Part shown: in pieces, positions 37,563 through 46,620 of the stretch | Layout: each line of letters begins with the position of its first letter | Position numbering within the stretch: the stretch's first letter is position 1 | Notes under the pieces: model-generated | Databases searched by the model: none | What the model saw: only the letters and a program-made list of their open reading frames with translations | What the model was told of the DNA's origin: nothing | Assembly: GCF_004118635.1 (NCBI RefSeq) | Contig: NZ_SDGU01000023.1 | Location: 1 to 58,933, forward strand | From: Chlorobaculum sp. 24CR | Lineage (GTDB): Bacteria; Bacteroidota; Chlorobiia; Chlorobiales; Chlorobiaceae | Direction of reading: 5' to 3' | Length of the DNA: 58,933 bases | Translations under genes and position numbers: made by a program

Positions 37563-38161
37563 TTTATAGTACCCGGCCCCTGAAAAAAAGGCATAGTCTC
37601 TGTACTGTTATGATTGATACCTTTACGCATTACAACATTCTTCATCGTTCTAACCAGTATCTTTATATCAAGCCATATCGACCGATTATCGACATACCAA
37701 ACATCATATCTGAACTTTTCATTCCAACTTATGGCATTGCGGCCGTTAATCTGAGCCCAGCCGGTTATCCCCGGCTTTACCTCATGGCGACGGCTCTGTT
37801 CAGGTGAATACCGAGGAAGATATTCCATCAAAAGAGGACGCGGCCCGACAAGACTCATATCACCCTTGAGCACATTTATCAACTCTGGTAGCTCGTCAAG
37901 GCTCGTAGTGCGCAGAAACTTGCCAAAAGAGCTCAGTCGTTCGCGATCTGGCAAGAGGTTTCCAGCAACATCCCGCGCATTAGTCATTGTCCTGAACTTG
38001 TAGATTGTAAATGCTTTCCCGTGCAGTCCGGGTCTCATCTGCGAAAACATAACTGGACTTCCATGCAATATACGAACAAGCAGCGCAAGAATGAGTAATA
38101 TCGGTAGAATCATAATAATCCCGGGTATAGTCAGCAAAAGATCAAATGCTCGTTTAAGCAT
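37559..38161 (-). CDS. Initiating sugar-phosphate transferase (PglC-like)
   Basis: The 200-residue polyprenol-phosphate sugar-1-phosphate transferase has a membrane hairpin at the N-terminus ('LLLTIPGIIMILPILLILALLV'). The conserved catalytic segment is 'YKFRTMTNARD...TSLDELPELINVLKGDMSLVGPRP', with the Asp-Glu pair. It ends in 'PGITGWAQINGRN'. It would start the repeat unit by transferring a sugar phosphate (likely an acylated diamino or amino sugar) to undecaprenyl phosphate. A second transferase of the same family is at 39411. Confidence 0.9.
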   Translation of the reverse strand: MLKRAFDLLLTIPGIIMILPILLILALLVRILHGSPVMFSQMRPGLHGKAFTIYKFRTMTNARDVAGNLLPDRERLSSFGKFLRTTSLDELPELINVLKGDMSLVGPRPLLMEYLPRYSPEQSRRHEVKPGITGWAQINGRNAISWNEKFRYDVWYVDNRSIWLDIKILVRTMKNVVMRKGINHNSTETMPFFQGPGTIK

Positions 38162-38168
38162 AGTAATC

Positions 38169-39383
38169 TCATCTTGCTATTTTCTTAAAAATAGCAGCAT
38201 ACTTCTCAACCCCGACTCTCAATGATAAATGAGACTGATAATATTTTTTACCTCGTGCGCCCATAGCGTTCCGTTCAGAAGAACTCATCGAACAGAGTTT
38301 TATAGCTGCCTCTGCAATCGATTCCGGATTCTCAGGTTCAGCAGTAATGCCGCAACCGGCATCTTTCACAAGCTGAGCAGCATCACCCTCTACAGCAATT
38401 AGCAATGGTTTACCTGCTGCCATATATGCCTGAGTTTTTGATGGTATTGTTGCAGAAAACAATGTATCTTTTTTGAGATGAGCCAGAAGAGCATCCGCCT
38501 TACAGAGCAAAGCTCCCATATCTGTCATTGGTACTGCTTGAAAAAAAAGCACATTATGCAGATTTTTCTCTTTAACAATTTTTTTCAGGTTATTGACCTC
38601 AACGCCACCACCGATAAACACAAAGCAGATATTAGTAGCCTTTGTCTGAACAATCTCTGCCGCTGCAAGCACTGTATCAAGTGCTTGGGCCTTTCCCATA
38701 TTACCAGCAAAAACAATAGTAAACCTGTCTGAACCGGGAAATTCATTTGGTGCGATACCACGCGGATTACTCATCGCTGCTTGATCGCACCAGTTGTAAA
38801 TAACATCTATCTTTCGGGCTGGAACACCGCGATCGATAAGCAACTGCTTAAACCCCGGAGAAAGTACTACAATATGATCGACTGAACGATAAACCATTTT
38901 ACATATTCTGCCAACGATATCCAGCACATAGCAATTAGAGACCATACCCGTTGCTCGCAAAGAATCTGGCCACATGTCCTGAATATCATAGACAACAAGA
39001 ACTCTCTTGAACAGACGAATGAAAGAAGCCGCTATGCCAACAGTGAGAGGCGGATGATAAGCATAAATAACATCAGGCCGCTTAACCATAAAAAAACCAT
39101 AAAGAAGGGCAGAAACCGAAAAACTGACATAATTCAGCATTCGCTCTAAAGCGTTCTGATTATGGCTTGGATAAAGGGGAAGACGAGTGACCTTAACGCC
39201 ATCAATAACTTCTCGCTGGATCCATTCTATTTTGTAACCGGGATACAGCTTGCCTCCGGGATAATTCGGAAAGCCTGTAACCACTTCGACATCAAAACCC
39301 TGCCCGACCAGTTCTTTTGCGAAAATCACTCCCTTTATTGCAGGTTCAGGATCAAACCACTGGGTGAGTATTAATATCTGCAC
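38169..39383 (-). CDS. Glycosyltransferase family 4 (WbuB-like)
   Basis: The 404-residue GT-B enzyme has 'MQILILTQWFDPEPAIKGVIFAKELVGQGFDV' at the N-terminus, typical of WbuB-like GT4 enzymes. The nucleotide-sugar region is 'FTIVFAGNMGKAQALDTVL' with 'SKTQAYMAAGKPLLIA' nearer the C-terminus. It probably transfers an amino sugar (WbuB in E. coli O26 adds L-FucNAc) onto the lipid-linked acceptor. The donor is inferred from the FucNAc genes in this operon. It lies 7 bases upstream of the PglC-like transferase. Confidence 0.85.
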   Translation of the reverse strand: MQILILTQWFDPEPAIKGVIFAKELVGQGFDVEVVTGFPNYPGGKLYPGYKIEWIQREVIDGVKVTRLPLYPSHNQNALERMLNYVSFSVSALLYGFFMVKRPDVIYAYHPPLTVGIAASFIRLFKRVLVVYDIQDMWPDSLRATGMVSNCYVLDIVGRICKMVYRSVDHIVVLSPGFKQLLIDRGVPARKIDVIYNWCDQAAMSNPRGIAPNEFPGSDRFTIVFAGNMGKAQALDTVLAAAEIVQTKATNICFVFIGGGVEVNNLKKIVKEKNLHNVLFFQAVPMTDMGALLCKADALLAHLKKDTLFSATIPSKTQAYMAAGKPLLIAVEGDAAQLVKDAGCGITAEPENPESIAEAAIKLCSMSSSERNAMGARGKKYYQSHLSLRVGVEKYAAIFKKIAR

Positions 39384-39410
39384 AAAAGCAAAGACAATTT
39401 TTTACATAAA

Positions 39411-39971
39411 TCAATGCGTAACACCTTCACATTTCGCTGCTTTGAAAATTGTTTGAAATATGATTTTCATATCGAAAATAAATGACCGGTTCTTCAGATA
39501 GTATTCATCATACTCCACTTTCACAGGAATCGGCAGCTCATCCCGTCCATTAATTTGTGCTGGACCTGAAAGACCTGGGGTAAGCACATGTACGCCTTTC
39601 TCTGTACGTAATGCAATGAGATCACCCTGATTAAACAGTGCCGGACGAGGACCGACGATACTCATATCTCCTTTAAGAATACTCCATAGCTGAGGCAACT
39701 CATCTATACTTGTTTTTCTTAAGAACTTGCCTATAGGAGTAAGATATCTGTCAGGATCCGGCAGGAGATGAGTCGCAACCGCAGGAGTTTCAACCAGCAT
39801 GGTACGAAACTTAGGCATCCTGAAATTCTTATTGTTCTTTCCTACACGATCTGACCAGTAGAGTACAGGCCCCTTCGACGTCAGCTTTATGAATAATGCC
39901 GCCGTCAGCATTGGTATCCCCAATAAAAACAGAGCCAGTAGTGACATGGTAACATCAAAAAATCGCTTCAT
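39411..39971 (-). CDS. Second initiating sugar-phosphate transferase (PglC-like)
   Basis: The 186-residue bacterial sugar transferase has one N-terminal membrane segment ('TMSLLALFLLGIPMLTAALF') and 'MPKFRTMLVETP...TSIDELPQLWSILKGDMSIVGPRP'. It ends 'LTPGLSGPAQINGRDELP'. Two initiating transferases in one operon suggest either two different repeat units or that one is used for a modified sugar. It is 27 bases upstream of the GT4 gene at 38169-39383. Confidence 0.9.
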   Translation of the reverse strand: MKRFFDVTMSLLALFLLGIPMLTAALFIKLTSKGPVLYWSDRVGKNNKNFRMPKFRTMLVETPAVATHLLPDPDRYLTPIGKFLRKTSIDELPQLWSILKGDMSIVGPRPALFNQGDLIALRTEKGVHVLTPGLSGPAQINGRDELPIPVKVEYDEYYLKNRSFIFDMKIIFQTIFKAAKCEGVTH

Positions 39972-40008
39972 TTATAGATCTATCAAGAAAAAATGTTTGA
40001 TAAATGAA

Positions 40009-40965
40009 TTACTTTTTTTGCGACACATTAATAGCATCAGCCGTTTTTTGTAATGCCTCATCTACAGTCACAACAGGCTTCCAGCCAAGAATATCACGAG
40101 TTTTCGAGCTATCAACCTGCAATGATCCAAAAAGACGTTGCGCAACGGCACCCTGGCCAAGCAGCTTTGCAATAATAGTCATCAACTCAACCGGTACAGG
40201 AATCAGTCGAGCAGGCTTACCAAGAGCTTGTCCCATACGTTGCAACAGTTGAGTCGTTGACATATCTTCACCATCCGATACCAAAAACGTCTGATTTGCA
40301 GCTTTCGGATGATCAATGCAGGTTACAATCAAATCAACCAGATTGTCAAGTGCAACCAGACTGCGCTGATTGTAAACAGAACCCAAAGGCAGAGGTATTC
40401 CCCGAGCAAGCCAATTCATCATAGATGCAAAATTCGCTTTTACCCCGGGTCCATACACCAACGGCGGACGAATAATCACCACCTCCATACCGGTTTCTGC
40501 CGACAGTACAGCCAACTCTTTTTCAGCCTCATATTTGCTAATGCCATATGAATCCTGTGGCTCGGGTTTTTCAATAGCAGAAAATGGTTTGCCAAAAAGC
40601 GTAAACTCGCCATTAACCTTGATCGAACTTATAAACACAAAACGTCGAACACCAGCCAAAGCCGCCTGTCGCGCAAAATTCATAGTGCCATCGACATTCA
40701 CACGTCGAAACTCTGCCAACGGATCCTCCGCTTCATCGCGCAACACATGCACCCGAGCAGCAAGATGAACAATACAATCAACTCCATTCAAAGCATCAGT
40801 CCAATCAATCTCAGGATTTAGATCGCCAACTTGAACCACATCAACACCATTTGGGAACTGATACATAGTTTTGCGTACCGCAGCCCGTACAGAGTATTTA
40901 TCTTGCAACAGGCGATCAATCAAGGCTGAACCAACAAATCCTGTTGCGCCTGTAAGAAGAATCAT
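40009..40965 (-). CDS. NAD-dependent sugar epimerase/dehydratase (WbpV-like)
   Basis: The 318-residue extended SDR has 'ILLTGATGFVGSALIDRLL' and the active site 'SYGISKYEAEKEL' (YxxxK). It belongs to the Gne/WbpV-like group that epimerises UDP-GlcNAc or UDP-QuiNAc derivatives. Its neighbour is a PglC/WbpL-like transferase, a frequent combination in QuiNAc pathways, so UDP-QuiNAc or UDP-GalNAc is plausible. Specificity cannot be read from the sequence. Confidence 0.85.
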   Translation of the reverse strand: MILLTGATGFVGSALIDRLLQDKYSVRAAVRKTMYQFPNGVDVVQVGDLNPEIDWTDALNGVDCIVHLAARVHVLRDEAEDPLAEFRRVNVDGTMNFARQAALAGVRRFVFISSIKVNGEFTLFGKPFSAIEKPEPQDSYGISKYEAEKELAVLSAETGMEVVIIRPPLVYGPGVKANFASMMNWLARGIPLPLGSVYNQRSLVALDNLVDLIVTCIDHPKAANQTFLVSDGEDMSTTQLLQRMGQALGKPARLIPVPVELMTIIAKLLGQGAVAQRLFGSLQVDSSKTRDILGWKPVVTVDEALQKTADAINVSQKK

Positions 40966-41002
40966 GTATCTCTCAGAAAGAAAATTTCAGGTGAACATTT
41001 TT

Positions 41003-41851
41003 TTATAATTGTACCTTTGGTGCTTTACTCCAATCAATCAGTGAATCTGCCTTTGCTATATCTATAAAATCAAAATCATGAAGAAAATTTTCAAACTTCT
41101 TCTCTGCGCTTTTAAGCCCCACATACGATTTGAATCGACGCGATAAGGATAATTCTTTGATTACTGGCTGATCAGGATCAAAATCTCTTGGATGAAAATA
41201 AGTCATAATGTAATCAGACTTATTACTCCAATACTTAATCAAAGGATATGGAAATAATCTAAAATAGCCGCCTCCAGAGTAAATAATTTGTTTACTAAAT
41301 ATCGTATGATAGTTTATAGGTAGCTCTTTGATGATAATGCCATTATAACAAATAATCGATGGGAGTGGTACTTTATATGAGGGGAAACCGCCATATGCAT
41401 GAGCAGCAGGAAATACAGAACAGTCTATCTCTATGCCTTGCTCAAATAAAACCTCAAAGGCCCACTTATTTCCCTCAGTAATTGAAAAACCTGGTGCTCT
41501 GAAATATTTAACTTTTCTTCCTGTTATATCCTCTATTACTCTTAGTGACCTTATTAAATCTTCTCGAAACTGATGGGCTGTCTGCTTGTAAACCAGTTGA
41601 TGTATGTCTGTATGAGAACCTATTTCATATCCTCTCTTCGTTATCTCTCTAATGATATTAGGATATTTTTCAGCAATCCATCCCAAACAAAAGAATGTCG
41701 CACTCTGGCTCTTTTTTTCAAGCAATAAAAAAAGCCGATCCATGTTGGAATAAATGCGGCTTTCGTAACCGCCCCATTGGCTCACGTCATCTGTAAACGA
41801 ATTATCGAACAAGTGAAACCACTCTTCTATATCGAACGTTAGTATGTGCAT
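41003..41851 (-). CDS. Polysaccharide deacetylase (DUF3473-type, exosortase-linked)
   Basis: The 282-residue NodB-fold enzyme starts 'MHILTFDIEEWFHLFD'. It has the metal-binding 'EIGSHTDIHQ' and the conserved 'YFRAPGFSI', then 'SGGGYFRLFPYPLI' and 'YFHPRDFDPDQP', which mark the DUF3473/PEP-CTERM-locus subgroup. It would remove N- or O-acetyl groups from a polysaccharide or lipid-linked sugar. This subgroup commonly appears in exosortase polysaccharide loci, in keeping with exosortase and EpsI downstream. Confidence 0.85.
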   Translation of the reverse strand: MHILTFDIEEWFHLFDNSFTDDVSQWGGYESRIYSNMDRLFLLLEKKSQSATFFCLGWIAEKYPNIIREITKRGYEIGSHTDIHQLVYKQTAHQFREDLIRSLRVIEDITGRKVKYFRAPGFSITEGNKWAFEVLFEQGIEIDCSVFPAAHAYGGFPSYKVPLPSIICYNGIIIKELPINYHTIFSKQIIYSGGGYFRLFPYPLIKYWSNKSDYIMTYFHPRDFDPDQPVIKELSLSRRFKSYVGLKSAEKKFENFLHDFDFIDIAKADSLIDWSKAPKVQL

Positions 41852-41863
41852 GCTGATGTATTA

Positions 41864-43102
41864 CTATCGACCTCTGAGATAGTTGAAAACCTGATTAATC
41901 GTCTGAAAAGGGGCTGCAAAAGTTAAAAAAGGATCTTTTATGTCTAAAACAGCATCCGTTGATAAATGGCGGTATCCATCAAACCAGTCACCGAAAGAAA
42001 GCCCTGTGCTTTTAATAAAATGAAAAGGAGTTGCGAAATCTCTGAGCATATAAGACCATGTAGCCCCATATTTCTGTGCCGGAAGAGGATTAAAAGGTAA
42101 TCCCACTAGATCACTATAAGCATACCAGAGAACATCGCGTAATGCCACACGAGTCAGGTCTTCCCATAGTTGCGCCCTTATATTGACCTCAATCATTTTA
42201 TAACTCTTATCCCTATCATCGTATTTGAATTCTGATCCGCATAAACCACGGAAATCACAAGACTTAAGAAACTCTATACTGATTTTTTGCACATCATCAT
42301 TGGCAACAGATTTCACAAAACTTCCTGATCCAAAATTCACAGGAACCTGCCTGATTTTCTGACCGGTAAAATCGGCTATGCACACTCCTGTTGCTTCGGT
42401 GAAATACCCTTTAAAAAGAAATATGTTGCTTTCTGGGCCAGGAATCACCTCTTGTATAGTTGACTGAGCAAGAATCCCATCATATTGATTGATTACATTC
42501 TGGAATTCCTCTACTGTTTTTATAATAATTACTTTTTTACCATGAAATCTCTTTTTCCAAAGATGTATCAGGTCTGGCTTGACAATAAACGGAAGGCGTA
42601 TCCTCCCAAGAATATCATCAATAGTCTCATCTCCATTCAGATAAAGTGATCGAGGGACAGCAACACCATGCTCCTCACAAAGCTGATAGAACCTTTTCTT
42701 GTTAAGGAAATCTTCTGTTTTATTCCTCTCGTAAGAGGATTGAAATAGGTAATATTTCCTCAGATCACTGACGTTTCTGGTAATAAACTCGATAAAATCG
42801 TCATCAGCCGGGAAAAGAACTGGCTTTGTTCCGAGTTTTTTCGAAAACGCAACAAGGTCATCAAGAAGAGTGTCTGGATTTGCCAGATAACCAAATGGTG
42901 GCCTAAGAATATATTTTGAATAACGCCCGATTCTTCCTTTTTCCCTATCTGTACCAAAAACCTTTACGCCCCGAGCTGAAAATATTCTCCCAACCGCAAG
43001 ACCTGTGGCGCTTAGACCAAGAACGACAACTGGCGGTTTTGAAGATGTCCTAATTTTTGTCATTACATTAACATTATCATTTATCCGGTTACCAAAACTC
43101 AC
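41864..43102 (-). CDS. ATP-grasp ligase (carboxylate-amine ligase-like)
   Basis: The 412-residue ATP-grasp protein has an N-terminal Rossmann-like region ('PPVVVLGLSATGLAVGRIFSARGV') and a middle ATP-binding region ('RIRLPFIVKPDLIHLW', 'EVIPGPESNIFLFKGYF'). The C-terminal part 'IEVNIRAQLWEDLTRV' corresponds to the metal-binding 'EiNpR' site. Such proteins form an amide or peptide bond between a carboxylate and an amine. An amino-acid decoration of a sugar is plausible. The first codon is GTG at 43100-43102; an ATG at 43061-43063 is an equal alternative. Adjacent upstream is a beta-propeller protein. Confidence 0.75.
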   Translation of the reverse strand: MSFGNRINDNVNVMTKIRTSSKPPVVVLGLSATGLAVGRIFSARGVKVFGTDREKGRIGRYSKYILRPPFGYLANPDTLLDDLVAFSKKLGTKPVLFPADDDFIEFITRNVSDLRKYYLFQSSYERNKTEDFLNKKRFYQLCEEHGVAVPRSLYLNGDETIDDILGRIRLPFIVKPDLIHLWKKRFHGKKVIIIKTVEEFQNVINQYDGILAQSTIQEVIPGPESNIFLFKGYFTEATGVCIADFTGQKIRQVPVNFGSGSFVKSVANDDVQKISIEFLKSCDFRGLCGSEFKYDDRDKSYKMIEVNIRAQLWEDLTRVALRDVLWYAYSDLVGLPFNPLPAQKYGATWSYMLRDFATPFHFIKSTGLSFGDWFDGYRHLSTDAVLDIKDPFLTFAAPFQTINQVFNYLRGR

Positions 43103-43107
43103 TTCAC

Positions 43108-44163
43108 CTATGACTCCTCTATATAAAGAGTTCCGCTATACCATGTCTCAGCTGCTCCCCGTAACGCAAGAGCATTAAAATGCAGAGCATCCGTTGTCTC
43201 TGTACCTGGCGGTATCCGCATTACTCCAAACTGAACGATATGTGGCCATTTTTTTTTCGGGCGAGCATAAACCTCCCTCCATTTATACCCGTCTCTGCTT
43301 GCCCAGAGATGGGCTGAAGCATCCAATTCATTTTTTCCTCCCTCAACTCCAGTGCTGATAAACATGGTACCATCGGATAACACGCCAGAACCATGGCAAG
43401 GTCCCTGTATTCGTTGAATTTTTGAAAGCTCATGGGTAATCCGATCAAAACGGATAATATAATTTGGAGTAAGGTCGGCATCGGAACCCGCATCCGTACC
43501 CCAGAACAAAGCCCCCGTAGTAAAAATAACACCCACAGCGCGCCAATCCTGAGAGCCGCCACCGATTCTTGACCAACTTTCGCCAGTATCGGTACTTTTG
43601 AAAAGATTACATTCCGCATCAGCATCCCCTGTGCCCATCCATAAACATGCCTCAAAGGGATCCCATTGAACAAAATGAATGTGACGCACCTCACCGGCAG
43701 AAAATTCAAAGATTTTCCTGAAACCTAATACGGGGTTTTCAGTCCGATAGAGGGCAACAGGGATTTCACGATTCTTATTCAGAAAATACTCACCATACAG
43801 AACGGTTCCGTCAGGAATCTGGCAGAGCGCTTTTGAAGCAGGCTTGTTACCGCGATGCACTCGATCAACCACCCGTGATGAACCATCTTGATCAATCAAA
43901 ACAAATCGCCGCTTAAGAACAACAAGTATCCGACCATCACACAACGGCTGCGCTGCATGAATTCCCATCCTTAGACCAAGTCGTGTAAAAGTAAAAATAG
44001 AAAATAGCCGTTCCGTGAAAGAAGCTGACAATTTTGCAACAACTCTTTTCTTTTCTCCATTCTCATACATTACCAAACGCAAACCATGTGCCACGAGAAC
44101 TTGCTCTCTATCAACATAAAGAACTCTTGCTCTTTTTATTTTACGTACCACAACAAATCTCAC
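43108..44163 (-). CDS. Predicted beta-propeller (BNR/sialidase-like) protein
   Basis: The 351-residue protein is composed of beta-propeller blades with Asp-box-like elements ('FKSTDTGESWSRIG', 'LWASRDGYKWREVYA'). It resembles exo-alpha-sialidase and BNR-repeat proteins. No signal peptide is present: the N-terminus is 'MRFVVVRKIKRARVLY', so it is probably cytoplasmic. A catalytic role is unclear because the sialidase catalytic triad is not obvious. It lies between the ATP-grasp ligase (5-base gap) and a WbuB-like glycosyltransferase, and could bind or edit a glycan precursor. Confidence 0.6.
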   Translation of the reverse strand: MRFVVVRKIKRARVLYVDREQVLVAHGLRLVMYENGEKKRVVAKLSASFTERLFSIFTFTRLGLRMGIHAAQPLCDGRILVVLKRRFVLIDQDGSSRVVDRVHRGNKPASKALCQIPDGTVLYGEYFLNKNREIPVALYRTENPVLGFRKIFEFSAGEVRHIHFVQWDPFEACLWMGTGDADAECNLFKSTDTGESWSRIGGGSQDWRAVGVIFTTGALFWGTDAGSDADLTPNYIIRFDRITHELSKIQRIQGPCHGSGVLSDGTMFISTGVEGGKNELDASAHLWASRDGYKWREVYARPKKKWPHIVQFGVMRIPPGTETTDALHFNALALRGAAETWYSGTLYIEES

Positions 44164-44167
44164 AATA

Positions 44168-45427
44168 TTAAGCGTTATTTATAGATTCAAAGCAAAGCTC
44201 TTTTATCATTTTTTCATACTTTATTGCTATTGCCTGCTTAGAATAATTCTGAACAACATATTCTCTTGCGCGTTCACCTTCTTTTTCCAATGCTTCTCGT
44301 TCTTCATATACCTTTATTATAGTTTCTAAAAAGGTTTTATTATTTCCCACCTGCACAACATGCCCACACCCCGATTCCTGCAAAACTCTTTTAAGATCAG
44401 AACCATCATCAGCTGTCACTATAGCTGTACGAGCACAAGCCATAATAGAAAATATTTTTGAAGGAAAGCCATCTCCTTTAATATGAGGACTCAACAAAAC
44501 AAGGCAAACGTCGCTACTTGCATTGATCCATGGAGTTACATCACGCGGCATGTAACCAAGCACAATAATATTTAATAATTTTTTTTCTTCAATTTCTTTT
44601 TCAAGTTTTTTCCTCATTATTCCATCACCAACAAAAATAAATTTAATCGGCAATGATTTTAGCCTCTCGGCAGCATAAACAACCGGGCTAAAATCTTGTC
44701 CATTACCTATATTACCCACATAGGAAACAACAAAGCAATTATCAAGCCCATATTTAGCAGAGATAGTGTTTCGCCGCGGGTGTGGCTTATAAAGTTCAAT
44801 ATCAACAAAATTTTCAATCAGACACAGTTTATCTCTCTTATTAACACGAGACAACAATGTTTCATAAAATGCGTTCCCAATTACAACCACTTTATCATTG
44901 ACTTTGTAGACAAACTTTTCCATCCCCTTCAGAATACGTATAAGAAGCTTTGATCGTATTTTTCCCTGCCTTATCAAACCGTCAGGAAATACATCCTGAA
45001 CAATGTAAACTGACGGCACTTTCCAGATTTGAGCAAGAAATGACCCAATGATTCCTGCCGATAACGGAGGGGATGAGGATATAACTATATCTTGACGTCC
45101 GACCTTAACTATTCCAATAATTATCACCCAAACATGAAACAAAAAAGCAGATATGAAACGAGAAACAATACTTGAAGATTTTTTAAACATCGGAATATGT
45201 ATCGCCGACACGCCACGAATACTACTAACTGAAAATAACCCTCCCCACCTCTTGCTAATTGGCTGCTTTTCATTTTCTTCAGGAATCACATTATAGTGAG
45301 GAGTTGTTGTAAGAACAGTGACTTGATGACCTTTTTTTTGGAGTTCAACAGCTAAATCACGATATAAATAAGCATTCGAAACACCATCAGGAGTGAATAC
45401 GAGCGAATGAATCAATACTTTTGCCAA
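44168..45427 (-). CDS. Glycosyltransferase family 4 (WbuB-like, next to FucNAc genes)
   Basis: The 419-residue GT4 has 'VLIHSLVFTPDGVSNAYLYRDLAVELQKKGHQVTVLTT' at the start, 'FVVSYVGNIGNGQDFSPVV' and 'INASSDVCLVLLSPHIKGDGFPSKIFSIMACARTAIV' toward the end. WbuB-type transferases in E. coli O26 and relatives follow the fnl genes and transfer L-FucNAc. The same order is seen here: fnlC is 12 bases upstream on the same strand. It probably transfers FucNAc; donor and acceptor are not proven. Confidence 0.85.
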   Translation of the reverse strand: MAKVLIHSLVFTPDGVSNAYLYRDLAVELQKKGHQVTVLTTTPHYNVIPEENEKQPISKRWGGLFSVSSIRGVSAIHIPMFKKSSSIVSRFISAFLFHVWVIIIGIVKVGRQDIVISSSPPLSAGIIGSFLAQIWKVPSVYIVQDVFPDGLIRQGKIRSKLLIRILKGMEKFVYKVNDKVVVIGNAFYETLLSRVNKRDKLCLIENFVDIELYKPHPRRNTISAKYGLDNCFVVSYVGNIGNGQDFSPVVYAAERLKSLPIKFIFVGDGIMRKKLEKEIEEKKLLNIIVLGYMPRDVTPWINASSDVCLVLLSPHIKGDGFPSKIFSIMACARTAIVTADDGSDLKRVLQESGCGHVVQVGNNKTFLETIIKVYEEREALEKEGERAREYVVQNYSKQAIAIKYEKMIKELCFESINNA

Positions 45428-45439
45428 TGTGTATTCCTT

Positions 45440-46594
45440 TTAATATTTCTTCCACACCACCCGATTCACATAACCGGTATAGCTGAGTATAATCCTGAGC
45501 ACCTTGTCCGAAACATTCGGCATCGAATAGTCGGATACCTGCCGCAATCCGCGCTCTTGGCCGCGTGGCTGCGTGTCGAGAATTGCCATCGCCTGCATAA
45601 CGAGATCAACATCGAGGCCAACCATCATCACGCTTGCCTCCTCCATTCCTTCAGGCCGCTCATGCGCCTCGCGGATATTGAGAGCAGGAAAATTCAGGAT
45701 CGAAGACTCCTCGGTAATGGTGCCGCTATCCGACAACACTGCCTTGGCATACATCTGCAAATGCACATAATCAGAAAAGCCGAGCGGCTTGAGCAGTTCT
45801 ACCCGCTGATCGAACGTTACCCCTTCAGCTTCTATTCGTTTTCGCGTGCGCGGATGGGTTGAGACGATCACCCTTTTTCCCGACTTTTCCGCAAGCGTGT
45901 TCAGGATGTCAACAAGACGCATGAAGTTGCTGCTCGATTCGATATTCTCTTCACGATGTGCGCTCACGACAAAGTACTCACCATGCGCCAAAGCGAGGCG
46001 CTGAAGGACGTCTGAACGGTCGATTTTGTCGCGATAATGCGAAAGCACTTCAAACATGGGGCTTCCCGTCTTGATAATCCGGTCGGCAGGCAGTCCTTCA
46101 GCCAGGAGATACTCGCGAGCAATATCGCTGTAGGTCAGATTGATGTCTGACGTATGATCAACGATTTTGCGATTGATTTCTTCTGGCACCCGCTGATCGA
46201 AACAGCGGTTTCCCGCCTCCATGTGGAATACAGGTATCTTCCGGCGCTTTGCGGGATAGGCCGCCAGACAGGAGTTCGTATCACCGAGAATCAACAGTGC
46301 ATCCGGTTTTTCCAGAGCCATCACGCTGTCGGCTTTCGCAATAATCAGGCCAACGGTTTCCGCCGCTGTAGAGCCTGCCGCTTCGAGAAAATGGTTGGGC
46401 TTGCGAATATTGAGATCGTCAAAAAATATCTGGTTCAGTTCGTAATCGTAATTCTGGCCGGTATGTACCAGAACATGATCCGTATGCTCATCGAGCTTTG
46501 CAAGCACCCGTGAAAGCCGGATGATCTCCGGACGGGTACCAACAATGGTCATTACTTTAATCTTTTTCACAGCAATAGAAAAATTGTTGCCCAC
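45440..46594 (-). CDS. fnlC: UDP-N-acetylglucosamine 2-epimerase family (UDP-L-FucNAc synthesis, FnlC/CapG)
   Basis: The 384-residue non-hydrolysing 2-epimerase homologue has '[21 protein letters not shown]', '[18 protein letters not shown]', '[11 protein letters not shown]', '[21 protein letters not shown]' and 'STHPRTRKR'. Together with FnlA and FnlB it would make UDP-L-FucNAc from UDP-GlcNAc, as in S. aureus CapE-CapF-CapG and P. aeruginosa WbjB-C-D. It is the last pathway gene in transcription order and is followed closely by the WbuB-like transferase. Confidence 0.9.
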   Translation of the reverse strand: MGNNFSIAVKKIKVMTIVGTRPEIIRLSRVLAKLDEHTDHVLVHTGQNYDYELNQIFFDDLNIRKPNHFLEAAGSTAAETVGLIIAKADSVMALEKPDALLILGDTNSCLAAYPAKRRKIPVFHMEAGNRCFDQRVPEEINRKIVDHTSDINLTYSDIAREYLLAEGLPADRIIKTGSPMFEVLSHYRDKIDRSDVLQRLALAHGEYFVVSAHREENIESSSNFMRLVDILNTLAEKSGKRVIVSTHPRTRKRIEAEGVTFDQRVELLKPLGFSDYVHLQMYAKAVLSDSGTITEESSILNFPALNIREAHERPEGMEEASVMMVGLDVDLVMQAMAILDTQPRGQERGLRQVSDYSMPNVSDKVLRIILSYTGYVNRVVWKKY

Positions 46595-46620
46595 AAACCG
46601 AATGGATTCATGAGTAAAAT

